Shown: positions 1 through 39,445 of the stretch, piece after piece | Layout: each line of letters starts with the position of its first letter | Position numbering within the stretch: the first letter of the stretch is position 1 | DNA from: Salminus brasiliensis | Lineage: Eukaryota; Chordata; Actinopteri; Characiformes; Bryconidae | Direction of reading: 5' to 3' | DNA length: 64,000 nucleotides | NCBI RefSeq assembly: GCF_030463535.1 | Contig: NC_132895.1 | Span: forward strand, 53,501 to 117,500 | The notes under the pieces: generated by a model | What the model saw: only the letters and a program-made list of their open reading frames with translations | Database searches by the model: none | Told to the model about the DNA's origin: nothing | Translations under genes and position numbers: made by a program

Positions 1-350
1 TGGGGGGGGTTCTTCCTTGTGACCCAGACAGGCCCCCTGACAATGTGGCCCCCAAGCATAGACTGAGCAGGTTGTCCAATCTATTCGTGGATTGTGGAGT
101 TCCAACCAGGGGTAGTCCAGCACCAACTGCAGATGAGGTGCCTGAGTGAGGTACAATTCCACCTGCTCAGTGTGCGCCCCAATCCGCAGTGTTATCGGTT
201 GGGTGCAATGGGTCACGGAACCAGATCCCACAATCCTCCCATCTATGGCATGGATGGGTAGTGGGCGTTCCAGGGGGTCCACGGGAAGGCTGAGACTAGC
301 AGCCAGTGAGCTGTCCACAAAATTGCCCACAGCCTCAGAATCCAGGCTAG
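1..350 (-). pseudogene. retroelement aspartic protease fragment
   Basis: Translation of the minus strand from about 350 to the window edge gives one open frame with the gypsy protease pattern: LDSEAVGNFVD (the family's catalytic D-S/T-G is D-S-E here), then a beta-rich region with HAIDGRIVGSG, and later LVLDYPWLELHNPRIDW. The glycine of the active-site triad is replaced, so catalysis is doubtful. It continues off the window towards reverse transcriptase. It belongs to the same minus-strand element as the gag fragment. The 350-745 stretch between them has no clean frame. Confidence 0.6.
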
Positions 351-744
351 AATAACCGGGAGGTGAAGTCCCAAGATGGGGGATACCACATGGTCTAAGG
401 CCGAGTCCCTCGCTCGGGTTAGACCCTCTCGTTTCCCAACTTACGAAGGACTGTCTTAGACCTGTCCCCCGGGGTGGTAGATGGTCAGGTAACCGGGCAC
501 CCCCCAGTTGCATGGGCTCAGGAGACTGCCGTGGTGGGGGTTTCCAAGTGGGATTGACTGGCTGCTGGTGCCAAAAACCTGTAGCACGAGGGTTACTCTT
601 TCTCTGGCCCTCTAACGTATGCAGTTGTCCAGGCGGATGCACACGTCATAGAGGTCGGAGAGTGTAGAGTGTAGGTCACGAGTGGCGAGCTCGTCCTTCA
701 TCTTGCCATTGAGACCTCGCAGAAAGATCGGCCTCAAGACCTCT

Positions 745-1221
745 TCACCCCAAGCACTCTCCGCTGCCAGAGTGCGAAAGTCTATAGCATATCCTGCTAC
801 AGACCCCTAGAGCTTGGTCTGTGAGCAGAGACACCATGTAGGCCACTTTGGATCGCTCTGTGGGGAACCGGGAAGGTTGCTGCTCGAATGCGAGACTGCA
901 TTGCAGCATGAATCCTCTGCATTTTTCTGATTCCCCAGTGTAACGCTCAGGTGAAACAAAGTGGGCCTCATGTCCAACCGTGGCTACCTCAGGAGGAGGG
1001 AGTGGGACCGGCTGTGCGGCAGTCTCAGGGCGGGCCTGTGTGGCCTCAGCCTGAACTGTAACCAGCTGGTTCAACCGCTCTGAGATCGCCAATAGCAGTT
1101 GCTCATGGCGGCCGATGGCCGTGTCTTGATTCTGTAAAGCTTCCTTAATCGGCGCCAACTCTGCTGAGTACATTGTTGGTCGCACCTTTCTGTTACGGTG
1201 TGGTGTGGGGTTTGGACTCAA
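745..1221 (-). pseudogene. gag capsid fragment of gypsy-type retroelement
   Basis: A 158-codon ORF. The N-terminal half has a short coiled-coil-like stretch rich in Gln/Glu/Leu (residues 20-60) and a Pro-rich linker. The C-terminal half has the gypsy Gag signature: PERYTGE near residue 93, then CRGFMLQCSLAFEQQP, FPTERSKVAY and SLLTDQAL. The frame is lost just after the last motif, where a capsid normally continues, so this is a truncated copy. It is the first ORF downstream of the leader, as expected for gag. No host domestication is suggested, because the downstream protease and leader of the same element are also present and broken. Confidence 0.7.
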
Positions 1222-1672
1222 GTGCAGTTAAAGTTTGTTTTATTATGATTAAATAAAACTACTCCTCTTATGGTGCATGCTTGAACTCCCAACCCTGGTA
1301 ATGGGAGCCCAGTGTATTTCCACTGCGCCACCACAGCTGTGAGAGGTGGCAGTATAAACACTGATCATAAGGAAAAACCAGGAGTGATGTTTACTCAAAC
1401 TAAAGACAACAACCCAAATGCTTTTCACTTCAGCTTTTCACTGTTCACAACTTAAACCCACTGTTACCGTTCACCCCTCTACAAAGGTGCGACAGGGAAT
1501 TGTGTTTGGCTGGGTGTATTTATACCGTGCCACACAGGTGGGTCTGGTCAGTGTTGATTACCGCTGGGGATTCTGGGGCTTAGAGTTCTTTGCTCCAACC
1601 CCACCAGCTTTCATACTTTGCTGGCCGGGCCCCCTGCTGGTGGCTGACGGTACATGCTACCTGCTCACAACA

Positions 1673-2980
1673 CTGCCCTGTCACTTAGCTGTCTTCACAA
1701 TGCATATTACATTACTACTGTCTACTGTATTACTGAATTACTGTTTACAGAGCACAGTCACTCAGTTAGTTTAGATATTATACTGGATGTTCAGATGCCT
1801 TTTTGGTATGACAATGCACACTGCACTGCACGGCCATCTGCATAATATTTATGTGCATTACTGCACGTTTCACTGTAACTGCCTTGTCATTCTTATTAAT
1901 CTTCCTTCTGTTTATGTATCTGTGCATATATGGGAAATTACTTTGCTTTACTCTTGTTTGCTTTTCACTGTACTTGTACTTCTGTGCTTCTGTAGTTACC
2001 TGACTTTCCCTCTGGGATCTATCTATTTAAACCAGACAGGGTACAAGGAATGTACACTAGAGTTAAGGGGAGAACTGGAAAGCGTAACTGAGGTACTATG
2101 TACAAAGCCAACAGAGAATACAAGGAGAATACAAGAAGCAGGGTTACAGAGGACAAGGCAGGACATGGAACACACAATCCAGAAAGCTCCCCTTTGAGCA
2201 GACCATGGAACTGACACAGAGGCTGAGTTACACAGCATTGAGCACTGAGTGAGGCAAGAGCATATAAAGCCACAGTCAGAGGTGGAAAAAAAGGAAAAAC
2301 CAAAGACAACCTTGACAACTCAATGTGGGCAAAACAAAACACACACCTGAGGCTGGTGGGACTCTGGGAGCTCGGCTACAGTAGATGGAACACGTGATGA
2401 GGAAGGATAACTGAAACCAACAGGCAGAGCCTGGGGAAAAATGAGAAACTAAGACGGCGCTTGTCGCGCTGGGGAAACTATAAGACGTAAAATAGGGAGC
2501 TGAGAGATCAGCTGCAGAACCCAAATGGCAAAACGCAGAACAGACCTGATACCGGCTCTCGCATGAACGGGAATGCAAACGTGACCTTGAAGATCGAGGA
2601 AACCTCTCAGACGAACTTTAGGGTTTTTCGAACCTTGAACTAGAACGCCAACGCAGTAGGATTGCTTCGTGAGTTGGCTACCGTGAATAAATCCACATGA
2701 GTATGTTTAATTCTCAGAAAAGGGTAGCTAGCGCTAGCCCCTTAAATATCACAGCCTCAGGTGAAACGTATTAACAACACCAGAATGAACAATGAACATG
2801 AATCAAACACACATGACAATAACCAAACCGTGAAGTAAGACATGTGACATGAACATGAACGTCAAACTAAAGATCTGTGAAGTATGACATGAACTTGAAC
2901 GTCAAAGCAAAAGTCCTCAGGAGAGCCTGCGGGCCACGGATCAGGACCACCCCCGGGGCGGGCACGGCGACGTGGACCTG
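1673..2980. other. intergenic, no gene recognised
   Basis: No exon with a recognisable product was seen on either strand. The short ORFs here overlap one another on both strands and show no family pattern. Base composition and scattered AT-rich stretches look like old interspersed repeats. The block ending about 2986 in CTGACA might be the edge of an LTR, but no partner is visible. Confidence 0.4.
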
Positions 2981-2985
2981 ACAGT

Positions 2986-3290
2986 AATATATCTATTATA
3001 ATCACAGTGTAGTATAACTTTATATAATCATAGCAGTGATGGTCAGAGTAATGATCGTGGAGTAGTGATAATAGTTAATAGTGGTAATATTAGTAATGGC
3101 AGATAGTTAAGAGTCCATGTAGGGGGGACCCCAGCGGTCAGTCTTCTAACAGGCCATTTGCTCAGAGAAGGTAAAGAGACAGTTAGTTCTGAGAGGATTT
3201 TATAGAGATCAGAGAATGTTGAGCAGTATCAGAGTGTGTCTGACGACTCCGGCAGGTCTGACTATAACAGCCTAATTAAAAGGACACACA
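2986..3290 (-). mobile_element. 3'-UTR fragment of an L2-like LINE
   Basis: The stretch containing TTTGCTCAGAGAAGGTAAAG and GACTCCGGCAGGTCTGACTA, then CCTAATTAAAAGGA, recurs near 37890-38010 and 50870-51005, where it lies in the 3' part of a LINE transcribed on the minus strand. It is a third, truncated copy in the same orientation. No coding part remains. Confidence 0.65.
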
Positions 3291-4140
3291 CTTCAACTGT
3301 GAGAGACAAAATCTAAAAAATCGAGAAAATTGCAAGTATTTGATACAATAGAAAAATAGAATTTAATATTTGGTACAGAAAACTTTGTTTGCAGTTACAG
3401 AGGTCAGATGTTTCTTGTGGTTCTTGGCCAAAATTCAAAATCTTCTTTGGCAAGATTTGGTCATTGGTTAACTTCAAACGAGCCTGGACATGTGCTGCTG
3501 TGAGCAGGGGACCTTGCGTGCCCTGCAGGACTTCCATGACGACATAGTGTGTTACTAATTATTCTTTCAGACTGTGGTCCCAGCTCTCTTGAGGTAATTA
3601 ACCAGCTCCTCCTGTTTTTCTCCTGTGTAGGAGGGCTTCTTAAAGAAGCTGTGAGAGCTATAATTCTTGCTGGTTGGTAGGTGATCTAATACTAATTATA
3701 TGCAATATAAAAGGAAATTAATTATTTAGAGATTATACAATGTGAAGTACTCTGGATTAGATTCCGTCTCTCTCAGTTGAAGTGTACCTATGACAAAAAT
3801 AAATGACAGATCTCTACCTTCTTTGTAGGTGAAAAACTTGCATTGCATAGTGGTTGGTGTGGCGCAACAGATAACACCAGCACCTACCATTGCGTTACAA
3901 CACCACCATGTGGGAGACCAGGGTTCGATTCCCAGTCTGGGTGACTGAGCTGCGCTACACCAATAAGAGTCCCTGGGCAAGACTCCTAACACTACATTGG
4001 TCCACCTCTGTAATACGAGTAACCTTGTAAGTCACTCTGGATAAGAGCATCTGCTAAATGCCATAAATGTAAATGTAATGTAAATGCATGTGTATCAAAT
4101 ACTTATTTTCCCCACTCTAAGTGGTATATAACAGTAGTAG
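3290..4140. mobile_element. interspersed repeat split by a SINE, with short inverted ends
   Basis: The sequence AGTATTTGATACA (about 3331-3343) recurs inverted as TGTATCAAATACT (about 4091-4103). The flanking text (a stretch starting ACTTCAACTGTGAGAGACA, and TTAATATTTGGTACAGAAA) is of a kind I recognise as a dispersed fish repeat, but I cannot name the family. The repeat is interrupted at about 3850-4087 by a tRNA-derived SINE. No transposase ORF is visible, so it is non-autonomous or decayed. Confidence 0.45.
3850..4087 (+). mobile_element. tRNA-derived SINE with LINE-like 3' tail
   Basis: The head has polymerase III promoter-like boxes: GTGGCGCAACAGATAACACC (A-box region) and GGTTCGATTCCC (B box). 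The tail reads CTCTGGATAAGAGCATCTGC and ends in TAAATGTAAATG repeats. The same tail closes the LINE fragment near 24970-25025 and a second SINE copy at 61442-61660, which fits SINE mobilisation by a partner L2-type LINE. The head is a retroposon promoter and not a working tRNA gene, since no cloverleaf can be completed. Confidence 0.8.
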
Positions 4141-4152
4141 ACACAATGAAAC

Positions 4153-4174
4153 ATATATATATATATATATATAT
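4153..4174. repeat. (AT)n microsatellite
   Basis: About 11 AT units in intergenic DNA. Confidence 0.9.
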
Positions 4175-4574
4175 AATGGTATAAAGAGAAGAAGCCATCT
4201 TGCTTAGTCAGCTGCCTGTTTCCTCTGCAGGTTGTGAAATATCCAGTGATGAGCATGTTGGCCTTTATCCCTGTAAACAGCTCAGTACATCCCATTTTAC
4301 AAGCTTCATGTTGGTATCTTCTATATTAGTGATAGAACACTTTAAAACCTGTAACTGAATATCTTAAATATGAGTTACTAACTTCCCTAAACACAGAAAA
4401 ACTCACATCTGTATTTTCTTTGAGATCCTTGCTTTGAATTTGTGTGTTTTTTGTTTGGGAAATAAAAAAGTGAAAAAGTAAAATTACAGAATGACTGAAT
4501 AGAAACAGTCTTTCATGAGAACTCAGAATTACTCAGAATATTTACAAACATTAATAAAAGAAAAAAGGTATTAA

Positions 4575-5000
4575 TTGTGATGATATACACTATAAAAATA
4601 TTGGGACACACCCCTTATTAACTCAATTAATGTGTTTCATTCAGTCCTCCTGCCAAAGATGAATAGAATCAAGCCTCTAGTCCTGCAGTCTGCCTTTCCT
4701 CCACACATCAGTGAAAGAACGGGAGGTTCTGAAGAGCTCACTGAACTCCAGTGTGGTTCTGTATGTAATAGGAGACACCGCTGCAGGACCAAGAGTTTAG
4801 GAGGAACAACAGTAACTCAGCCTGGATTATCAGGATTAATTTCTCCTTTGCAGTCTGAAGCAGAGGGTAGTGACTACACCAGCACCAGATCACCTGCACA
4901 AAAACACCAGCAACAAAACACCCACCCCAAAACACTAAGTTTAAAACACCAGCACCAAAAACACCAACACCCAAACAACACCACAAAACCAGCCTGAAGA
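4575..5000. mobile_element. probable MITE-like dispersed repeat
   Basis: Begins with CACTATAAAAATATTGGGACA, close to the CACTTTATGGACAAAAGTAT start of another repeat near 35569. Such ends are common in non-autonomous fish DNA elements. A 121-codon ORF in this block shows no domain and has low-complexity CACCAG runs at its end, so it is not called as a gene. The family name is not established. Confidence 0.4.
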
Positions 5001-5014
5001 AAACAACACCAGTG

Positions 5015-5450
5015 AGAGTGAGAGGAGTGATCTATAGTAAAGCAGCTCCAGAGTGAGAGGAGTGATCTACAATGAAGCAGCTCCAGAGTGAGAGGAGTGA
5101 TCTACAGTGAAGCAGCTTCAGAGTGAGAGGAGTGATCTACAGTAAAGCAGCTCCAGAGTGAGAGGAGTGATCTACAGTGAAGCAGCTCCAGAGTGAGAGG
5201 AGTGATCTACAGTGAAGCAGCTTCAGAGTGAGAGGAGTGATCTATAGTAAAGCAGCTCCAGAGTGAGAGGAGTGATCTACAGTGAAGCAGCTTCAGAGTG
5301 AGAGGAGTGATCTATAGTAAAGCAGCTCCAGAGTGAGAGGAGTGATCTACAGTGAAGCAGCTTCAGAGTGAGAGGAGTGATCTATAGTAAAGCAGCTTAG
5401 AGTGAGATGAGTGATCTATAGTAAATTAGCTTAGAGTGAGAGGAGTCGGT
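5015..5450. repeat. 35-bp minisatellite, left block
   Basis: About 12 copies of a 35-bp unit (AGAGTGAGAGGAGTGATCTA followed by CAGTGAAGCAGCTCC) with point variants such as TATAGTAAAG and AGCTTC. The array stops at about 5450 and resumes at about 5944 with the same unit, so it was split by an insertion. Confidence 0.9.
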
Positions 5451-5943
5451 TCAGAGACAGCTTCTATCCTCAAGCAGTTAGTCTGCTGAATGAACAATAG
5501 CTGTGGACTGTGGACCTCATCTGTACCATCACACCTCCTCCCCATACACACCCTGCACCCTGCACTTACTACTGGAAACCCTATACACAGTCACACTGCA
5601 TCCACAAAGACATTTTCCCCACCCACACTACACCTGAACTCACACCCATCCAATGTCTTTAGTAAATAATGTCAACATTCAGATCATATCAAACCTGTAC
5701 ATTTACCTGCTTTCACCAGAGCAGTACTGTAAATAGAGAGTGTGTATAGTGTGTGTGTATATAGTGTGTATAATGTGTATGTATGTATAGTTTAAGTTAA
5801 TGTGTAAACATTTCATCTATATTTCTATTTTGTAAGTATTTGTGTTCTTTATTGTGCTACTGTGAGGGATGATGCACAAAGTTTTTCACTCATCTTTACA
5901 CCTGTGTAATGTGACGTGACAATAAAAGTGATTTGAATTGATT
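5451..5943 (+). mobile_element. retroelement 3' end inserted in the minisatellite
   Basis: Unique sequence between two blocks of the same 35-bp minisatellite. It ends with ACGTGACAATAAAAGTGATT followed by TGAATTGATT, a poly(A)-signal-like AATAAA and a short TTGAT-type tail, typical of a non-LTR retroelement 3' terminus. A related end lies inverted at 28220-28262. No coding part remains, so it is a 5'-truncated copy. Confidence 0.6.
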
Positions 5944-6285
5944 CGAGTGATCTATAGTAAACCAGCCCAGAGTGAGAGGAGTGACCTACAATAAATCAGC
6001 CCAGAGTGAGAGGAGTGACCTACAGTAAAGCTGCTCCAGAGTGAAAGGGAGTGATCTACAGTAAAGCAACTCCAATGTGAGAGGAGTGTTCTACAGTAAA
6101 GCAGATCCAGAGAGGAGTGATCTACAGAGAAGCAGCTCCAGAGTGAGACAAGTGATCTACAGTAAATCAGCTTAGAGTGAGAGGGGTGATCTGTAGTACA
6201 GCAGATCAAGAGTGAGAGGAGTGATCTACAGTAAAGCAGCAGCTCCAGAGTGAGAGGAGTGATCTACAGTAAATCAGCTGAACCA
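5944..6285. repeat. 35-bp minisatellite, right block
   Basis: Continuation of the 35-bp minisatellite with more diverged units (for example GTGACCTACAATAAATCAGC). Minus-strand ORFs in it are repeat translations and not genes. Confidence 0.85.
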
Positions 6286-6700
6286 ACATGACACCATCAA
6301 CTCAAACCCAGAGAAGAGAATCAGGTAATACCTGAACCCCAGCTGAGGGGAAAGTTCTCACTGACTGTAAAAACACTCCAGGAACTCTGGAGATGAGTTT
6401 GTACTCACATATGTGTGAATTCAGTGTTAAGACCTTCCTCTAAAGAACTTCAGTTTATTCAGTTTATCAGTTTATTAAAGAAGACACTGAAAGCACTGGT
6501 GTTGTGTAATCTCAGCAGTGAGGCCGCTGGAGGTTGGGTGGTAGGATGAGGAGGTGAGATGTTTGTGAGGGCTGTGCTGGTGTGAAGGGGAAGTTGGAGG
6601 TTTTTAGAGCTGCAGGGTTTTAGTGAACGCTCAGTTGACCTAAAGCCTCAGAACTAAGCAGATCACCGACATCCACCGACTGGAAGAAGAAGAACTGGAG
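6286..6700 (+). promoter_or_regulatory. csf1r 5' flank and probable 5' UTR
   Basis: This is the 400 bp before the csf1r start codon. No clear TATA box is visible near the start. An ETS-like GGGGAAGT core sits at 6587-6594, which would suit the PU.1/ETS control known for mammalian CSF1R, but a single short motif is weak evidence. The transcription start is not determined from sequence. Confidence 0.3.
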
Positions 6701-34509
<27,809 letters not shown>

Positions 34510-35203
34510 ACAGCTCACCTGTACTGACCCTAAACCAAACTTAGACCTGTATGTAAAACAGGGCTGTGTGTGTGTGTGTGTGTGTGTATCGGGCAGAAGT
34601 GTGAGGAGAGTGTAAATAAGCTAAGATTCCTGAGTGTCTGATTTTAGGATCCGTTTGCCTTTATTGTCAGGTTTATATTTTTACACATTTCATTTAGTGC
34701 TGATTATTGAAGAGGATATCTGAACACAATCATCATCTGTAAACCATAACTTTTTTCAAAAAAAAAGATTTTCAAAAAATGCTATTATTTTTTTCTATTA
34801 AAACAAATAAACGCTTTGTCAGAACAAAAACGTTGCAAAAACCTGCATCAGAAAAATACCACAGTTACACAAATTAATGAAAACACACGGGCTGTGTCCC
34901 AAATTGCACACTCCCACACTAACCAGTGTAACAGTTCACTAGTTAGTGCACAGAGCGACACTCATAAGCTTCTATTACGTTATCTACATTAGTCTCGTAG
35001 CTCGAACCCCCAGCATGTCTCAGCAGATAGACTAAATGTTTGGGGTGAGGGAAGATTTGATGGTTCTCGAGACAGTCACATCATTCCGATATTATTTCTG
35101 TAATAATTTCCACACCTCTCACAGCCCGAAGCCTCAGCAGCCCAGTGATCATTCACTCTCAATTCTCAGACCAGAAGCAGCATTAATGAGATTCAGGGAG
35201 GAA
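34510..35203. other. csf1r 3' UTR and short convergent intergenic region
   Basis: A TG microsatellite (34567-34588) lies in the csf1r 3' UTR. Candidate poly(A) signals are AATAAA at 34805-34810 for csf1r (+) and TTTATT at 34660-34665 (AATAAA on the minus strand) for pcbd2. If both are used, the two 3' ends would overlap by about 150 bp. Confidence 0.5.
34805..34810 (+). terminator. csf1r polyadenylation signal candidate
   Basis: AATAAA 296 bp after the csf1r stop codon, in an A/T-rich stretch. Confidence 0.5.
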
Positions 35204-38200
35204 CTACATCGTCAGAGCGACTTTGTCTATGAACTTGGCAAGGCGGACATCTTTTTTGGAAAGTCCTCCGCAGTCGTGGGTGGTCAGCGTGATCTGCACC
35301 TGAAACACAACCAGGAGATCATTCCTGAGAAACCACCCGTCACACCAAGAAGTGGAACTGCAGCTGAACCAAACTCTCAGTGCAAAAGCAGGAGCTGGCA
35401 CACTGCTACTCAGCCTAACTGCCAAATCAATAAATCAATCATCCAGGCTTTACTGGGAGGTACACTGAGGGTCAGTGAGGCTGGGGGAGGAAATACAGAG
35501 CGCAGTGATCAAATTTAATAAGGAAAGTTAAATAGAAATCATATTAAAACTAAACAAGAAATAAGTACACTTTATGGACAAAAGTATTGGGACACCTGCT
35601 CATTTATTGTTTCTTCTGAAATCAAGGGTATTAAAAGAGCTGATCCTGCTGTCCAGAGAAGAAGACTTTCTACTAGATTTTGGAGGAACATTGCTGTGAG
35701 GATTTGATTACATTTAGCAACAACCCTCCAGGACTGATCTACTACCTGTTGGGTTTATTTACTCAGTACTAAATACACATATACACACACACACAGTAAA
35801 CATAGTGAGCAGTGTTAGGAGTGGGCTGACATTATTACCTTGTTGTAAACGTTAAACCATTCCGGGTGATGGTTCATCTTTTCTGCTTGAAGAGCCACTC
35901 GAGACATGAAGCCGAAAGCCTGCAGAAACAAACAGCAGAGCTCAGTTCATCTCAAAACACCACCCAGCACCAACACCACCCACCCAGCCCCCAGCACCTC
36001 ACCTAACACCCCCTCATCTAAGATAAGATTAGATAATCCTTTATCAGTCCCACAGTGGGGGGATTCACAGTGTCACAGAAGTGGGATAGGAAGACACTCA
36101 AATTAACATTATATAAACTATCTAAATAACAAAAGTCAAAACTCTGAGAAAACCAATATTATTTACAGATAATTGCACATGGACACTTAATTTCGTAAGT
36201 GTGTGTGTGTGGGGGGGGGGCTCCAGACTTAAGTGGAAGTATTTAATAGTTTTTGTACTTGTACTGAAGTACTGAAAGTAAAAGTACAGTACTGTGTTCT
36301 GTAGTTCTTACAGAAAGCAGTCAAAAGTTTGAGTATCAGTGTTTCTATTAGTTGAGATGCTCAGACTGAAGGCCTGTCTCAGTTCCTCTGGCTGTAGTAG
36401 AAGGACAGGACTGTAGTTCATGAACACGAGTCTTAAGTTCACTCTCTAAACAAACCCGCCCAAAAGAGAGAGAGAGCTGAGCAGACCTGACTCGACCCGC
36501 CACATACAAGAGTTTCATCTGTAAAACCAGTGAGAAGAGCAGCCCAAACCCCTGAGCTTCACTCTCTGTAAACTCAACTACAGCTGAAAGATCTCAGGAC
36601 ATTCCGACACATACAAGTATTTGCAGGAGGTGAAGATGGAGGTGGTTCTTCTGGTGGTTCTTCTTCTTCCATCTGGAGATAAACTAACAGAGCTCTGTCC
36701 TCACTTGCAGTGTCCTCACTGCAACAGCAATGCTAGTTCATCAAACTTGGCTGAGGGGCTCCTGTGCTGCTGGCCACCTTATCAGAGACCCAGTCCCGTG
36801 CCCTCACATACTGTGGTCGGTTGGTGAGGTAGTCCAGTATCTAGTTCGACAGGTGACTGTCCACTCCACAGTGTCCCAGCTTGTCCTTTAGAAGTCTTAG
36901 AAGATTCTCAGTGCTCCCGGCTTCTCCAGGTAAGGAAGAGCTCTGTGTAGAAGATAGATGACAGCATCATCCACCCCGATGCCAGACTGGTAGGCAAACT
37001 GGAGAAGGTCCATGGCTGGGCTCACCAGAGGGTGGAGGTGGTTAAGGACCAGCCTCTCCAGCCTGTAGCTGTTTAGGTCCTTTGGGTGCTGTGTTTGGGC
37101 ACAGGTACCACACAAGATGTTTTCCACAGCTGTGGTACTCTTCCCAGTTTCAGGCTCATGTTGAACATATGCTCAACTACCCTGCACAGCTGATCTGCGC
37201 AGGACTTGAGGAGCCTGGCACTGATTCCATCAGGACCTGTAGCTTTCTTAGGCTTGATCTTCCTCAGCTCATTTCTCACCTGGGTTGTTGTGAAGGACAG
37301 GTTGGAGCAGGGGGCTGGGTGCTGGAATGGGTGAATGGGTGGTTGATGCTGCCAGTGGGGGTTGGCTGTGAGAGAGGGGGGCTAGGTGATTGATAAAATC
37401 TGTTGAAAAATAGATTGAGATCATTCACCCACTTCTGGTCCCCACCACCTGGGAGTTGGACTTTGTGTGGCCAGAGATGGTTTGAAGGCCTTTCCACACT
37501 CCCATGATGTTGTTCTGCTGCAACTGTTCCTCCAGCTTCCTCTTGTAGCTGGCTTTCCCCTCCCTGATCTTCCTTCTCAGTTCCTTCTGCACAGCTTTCA
37601 GCTCATCCTTGTCACCAGATCTGAAGGCCCTCTTTTTCTCATTTAGGAGAGCCTTTATATCTGGATTAATCCATGGCTTGTTGTTGGAAAAACACTGAAC
37701 AGTCTTGGTGGGGACGGTGTTCTCCACACAGAAGTTGACGTAGTCTGTAATGCAGTGTTCCCACACAGTTGTTTCGAAGCAGTCCTTCAGAGCCTCCTCA
37801 GACCCCTGCTGGTTGGACTGGTGGGTGGCAGTTAGACGGACGCAGGTAGAGGAGACCCAGCAGGTTGGGCTGGATAAGTGGACGGTCATTTACTCAGAGA
37901 AGGTAAAGAGACAGAGGATTTTATAGAGAGCAGAGAATGTTGGGCAGTATCAGAGTGTGTCTGACGACTCCGGCAGGTCTGACTATAACAGCCTAATTAA
38001 AAGGAGAGAGCCAGAAGGTAACACAGACACGGGAGCTCCCTGAAACATTAGCGTCCATCTGCTCCACCGTCAACAAACCTGAGTGATGGCGTGTAAGCAG
38101 AGAGACGACAGCTCCAGCATCTCAGTGTACTACAATTCCTCGAACCCCTGGACCTTCAACCTTTATCTAAGAAACATTAATTACCAAAAGCTGAACTAAA

Positions 38201-38831
38201 CAGATGAGTTTCAGCCTAGATTTAAAGACTGAGACTGTGTCTGAGTCCTGAACATTATCTGGAAGATTACTCCAGAGTTGGGGGGCTTAATAAGAAAAGG
38301 CTCCTCCCCCTGCTGAGGGTTTATGAATTTTGGTAAAGAGTAAGAAGCAGCTCCCTGAGATCTAAGTAGTCTTGATGGTTCATAATCAGTAATAAGATCC
38401 TGCAGGTACTCAGGAGCGAGGCCATGTAGGGCTTTATATGCTAATAGAAGAATTTTATAATCAGTGCTGAACTGAACTGGGATCAGTGCAGTGCTGATAG
38501 AACTGGACTGATATGGTCAGATGTTCTAGCTTTAGTAAGAACCCTGGCTGCAGTGTTCTGAAGCAGCTGAAGTTTATTGAGGTTCCTGCTGGAACAACCT
38601 GACAGTAGTGCATTACAGTAATCTAGTCTTGAGTTAATAAAAGCATGTACTAGCTTTTCTGTGTCCTGTAGAGAGGAGGAGTCTCTTAGTTTGGAGATGT
38701 TCCTCAGCTGCATGAAGGCTGTTTATTAGCTATATGTTGTTCTAATGATCACTTAATAATTCATATAACACAGGCCATATAATCAGAAATCATACTGTGG
38801 TGTGATGTTTTAGGGGCATATTGCTAAACTT

Positions 38832-38867
<36 letters not shown>

Positions 38868-39002
38868 AACCTGGTTAAACGTTTTGAAGTGCAGTTCTTT
38901 ATACAGGGCGTCTCTTTCCTCGAGCTCCACCCAACCTGTTGCCTTCAGCTCCATCAGCAGCTGCTCTCTCTCTGCTGGAGACAACCAGGGCGAGTCTGTG
39001 GC

Positions 39003-39064
<62 letters not shown>

Positions 39065-39400
39065 TACTGCTATCGTGCCAGTGCTCGTAATTAAGACTAC
39101 GTAGGTAGAGCAGTATCTATTTAGGGGCTCTGTACAGAACAGTATTTTGGCGCCCCCTGCTGTTTAAGGCAGAGCTGCTGCAGTATTTAAGGTGGAACGG
39201 GGGAGTTAGAGGAAGAGGCTAACAGTTTAGCTGCCCTTCCTGCAGCTCTTCAGCCTCGCGCTGAGCACTGTAACACACCCTGCAGCTCTTCTTCTTCTTC
39301 ATCATCATCATCATCATCATCTTTAAACCTTGAGTAATCAACAATCATCACTGCTGGTTCGCTAAACCCGCCGGAACCTGCTGAGCTCGGTAAACATTTC

Positions 39401-39445
<45 letters not shown>

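Larger units (their letters stand above)
1..1672 (-). mobile_element. 5' part of a decayed Ty3/gypsy-type LTR retrotransposon
   Basis: Read on the minus strand, this stretch gives in order an LTR/leader-like segment (about 1672 to 1240, with a TATAAATA box at 1517-1524), a gag ORF (1221 to 745), a degenerate region and a retroviral-type aspartic protease (about 350 to 1). The element runs off the left edge, so pol and the 3' LTR are not visible. Between leader and gag (1271-1337) lies a tRNA-like stretch with a GGCGCAGTGG A-box-like and GGGAGTTCAAGC B-box-like motif. The gag and protease wording resembles fish gypsy elements. Frameshifts and stops between gag and protease suggest a dead copy. 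LTR boundaries are approximate because the partner LTR is outside the window. Confidence 0.7.

Noticed and set aside
745-1221. Domesticated gag-derived host gene
   Set aside because: Frame breaks after the capsid signature, and the leader and damaged protease of the same element are adjacent.
4632-4997. 121-codon plus-strand ORF
   Set aside because: Lies in a dispersed repeat and ends in CACCAG low-complexity sequence; no domain.
35036-35518. 160-codon plus-strand ORF
   Set aside because: Covers pcbd2 exon 4 in antisense and has no recognisable domain.
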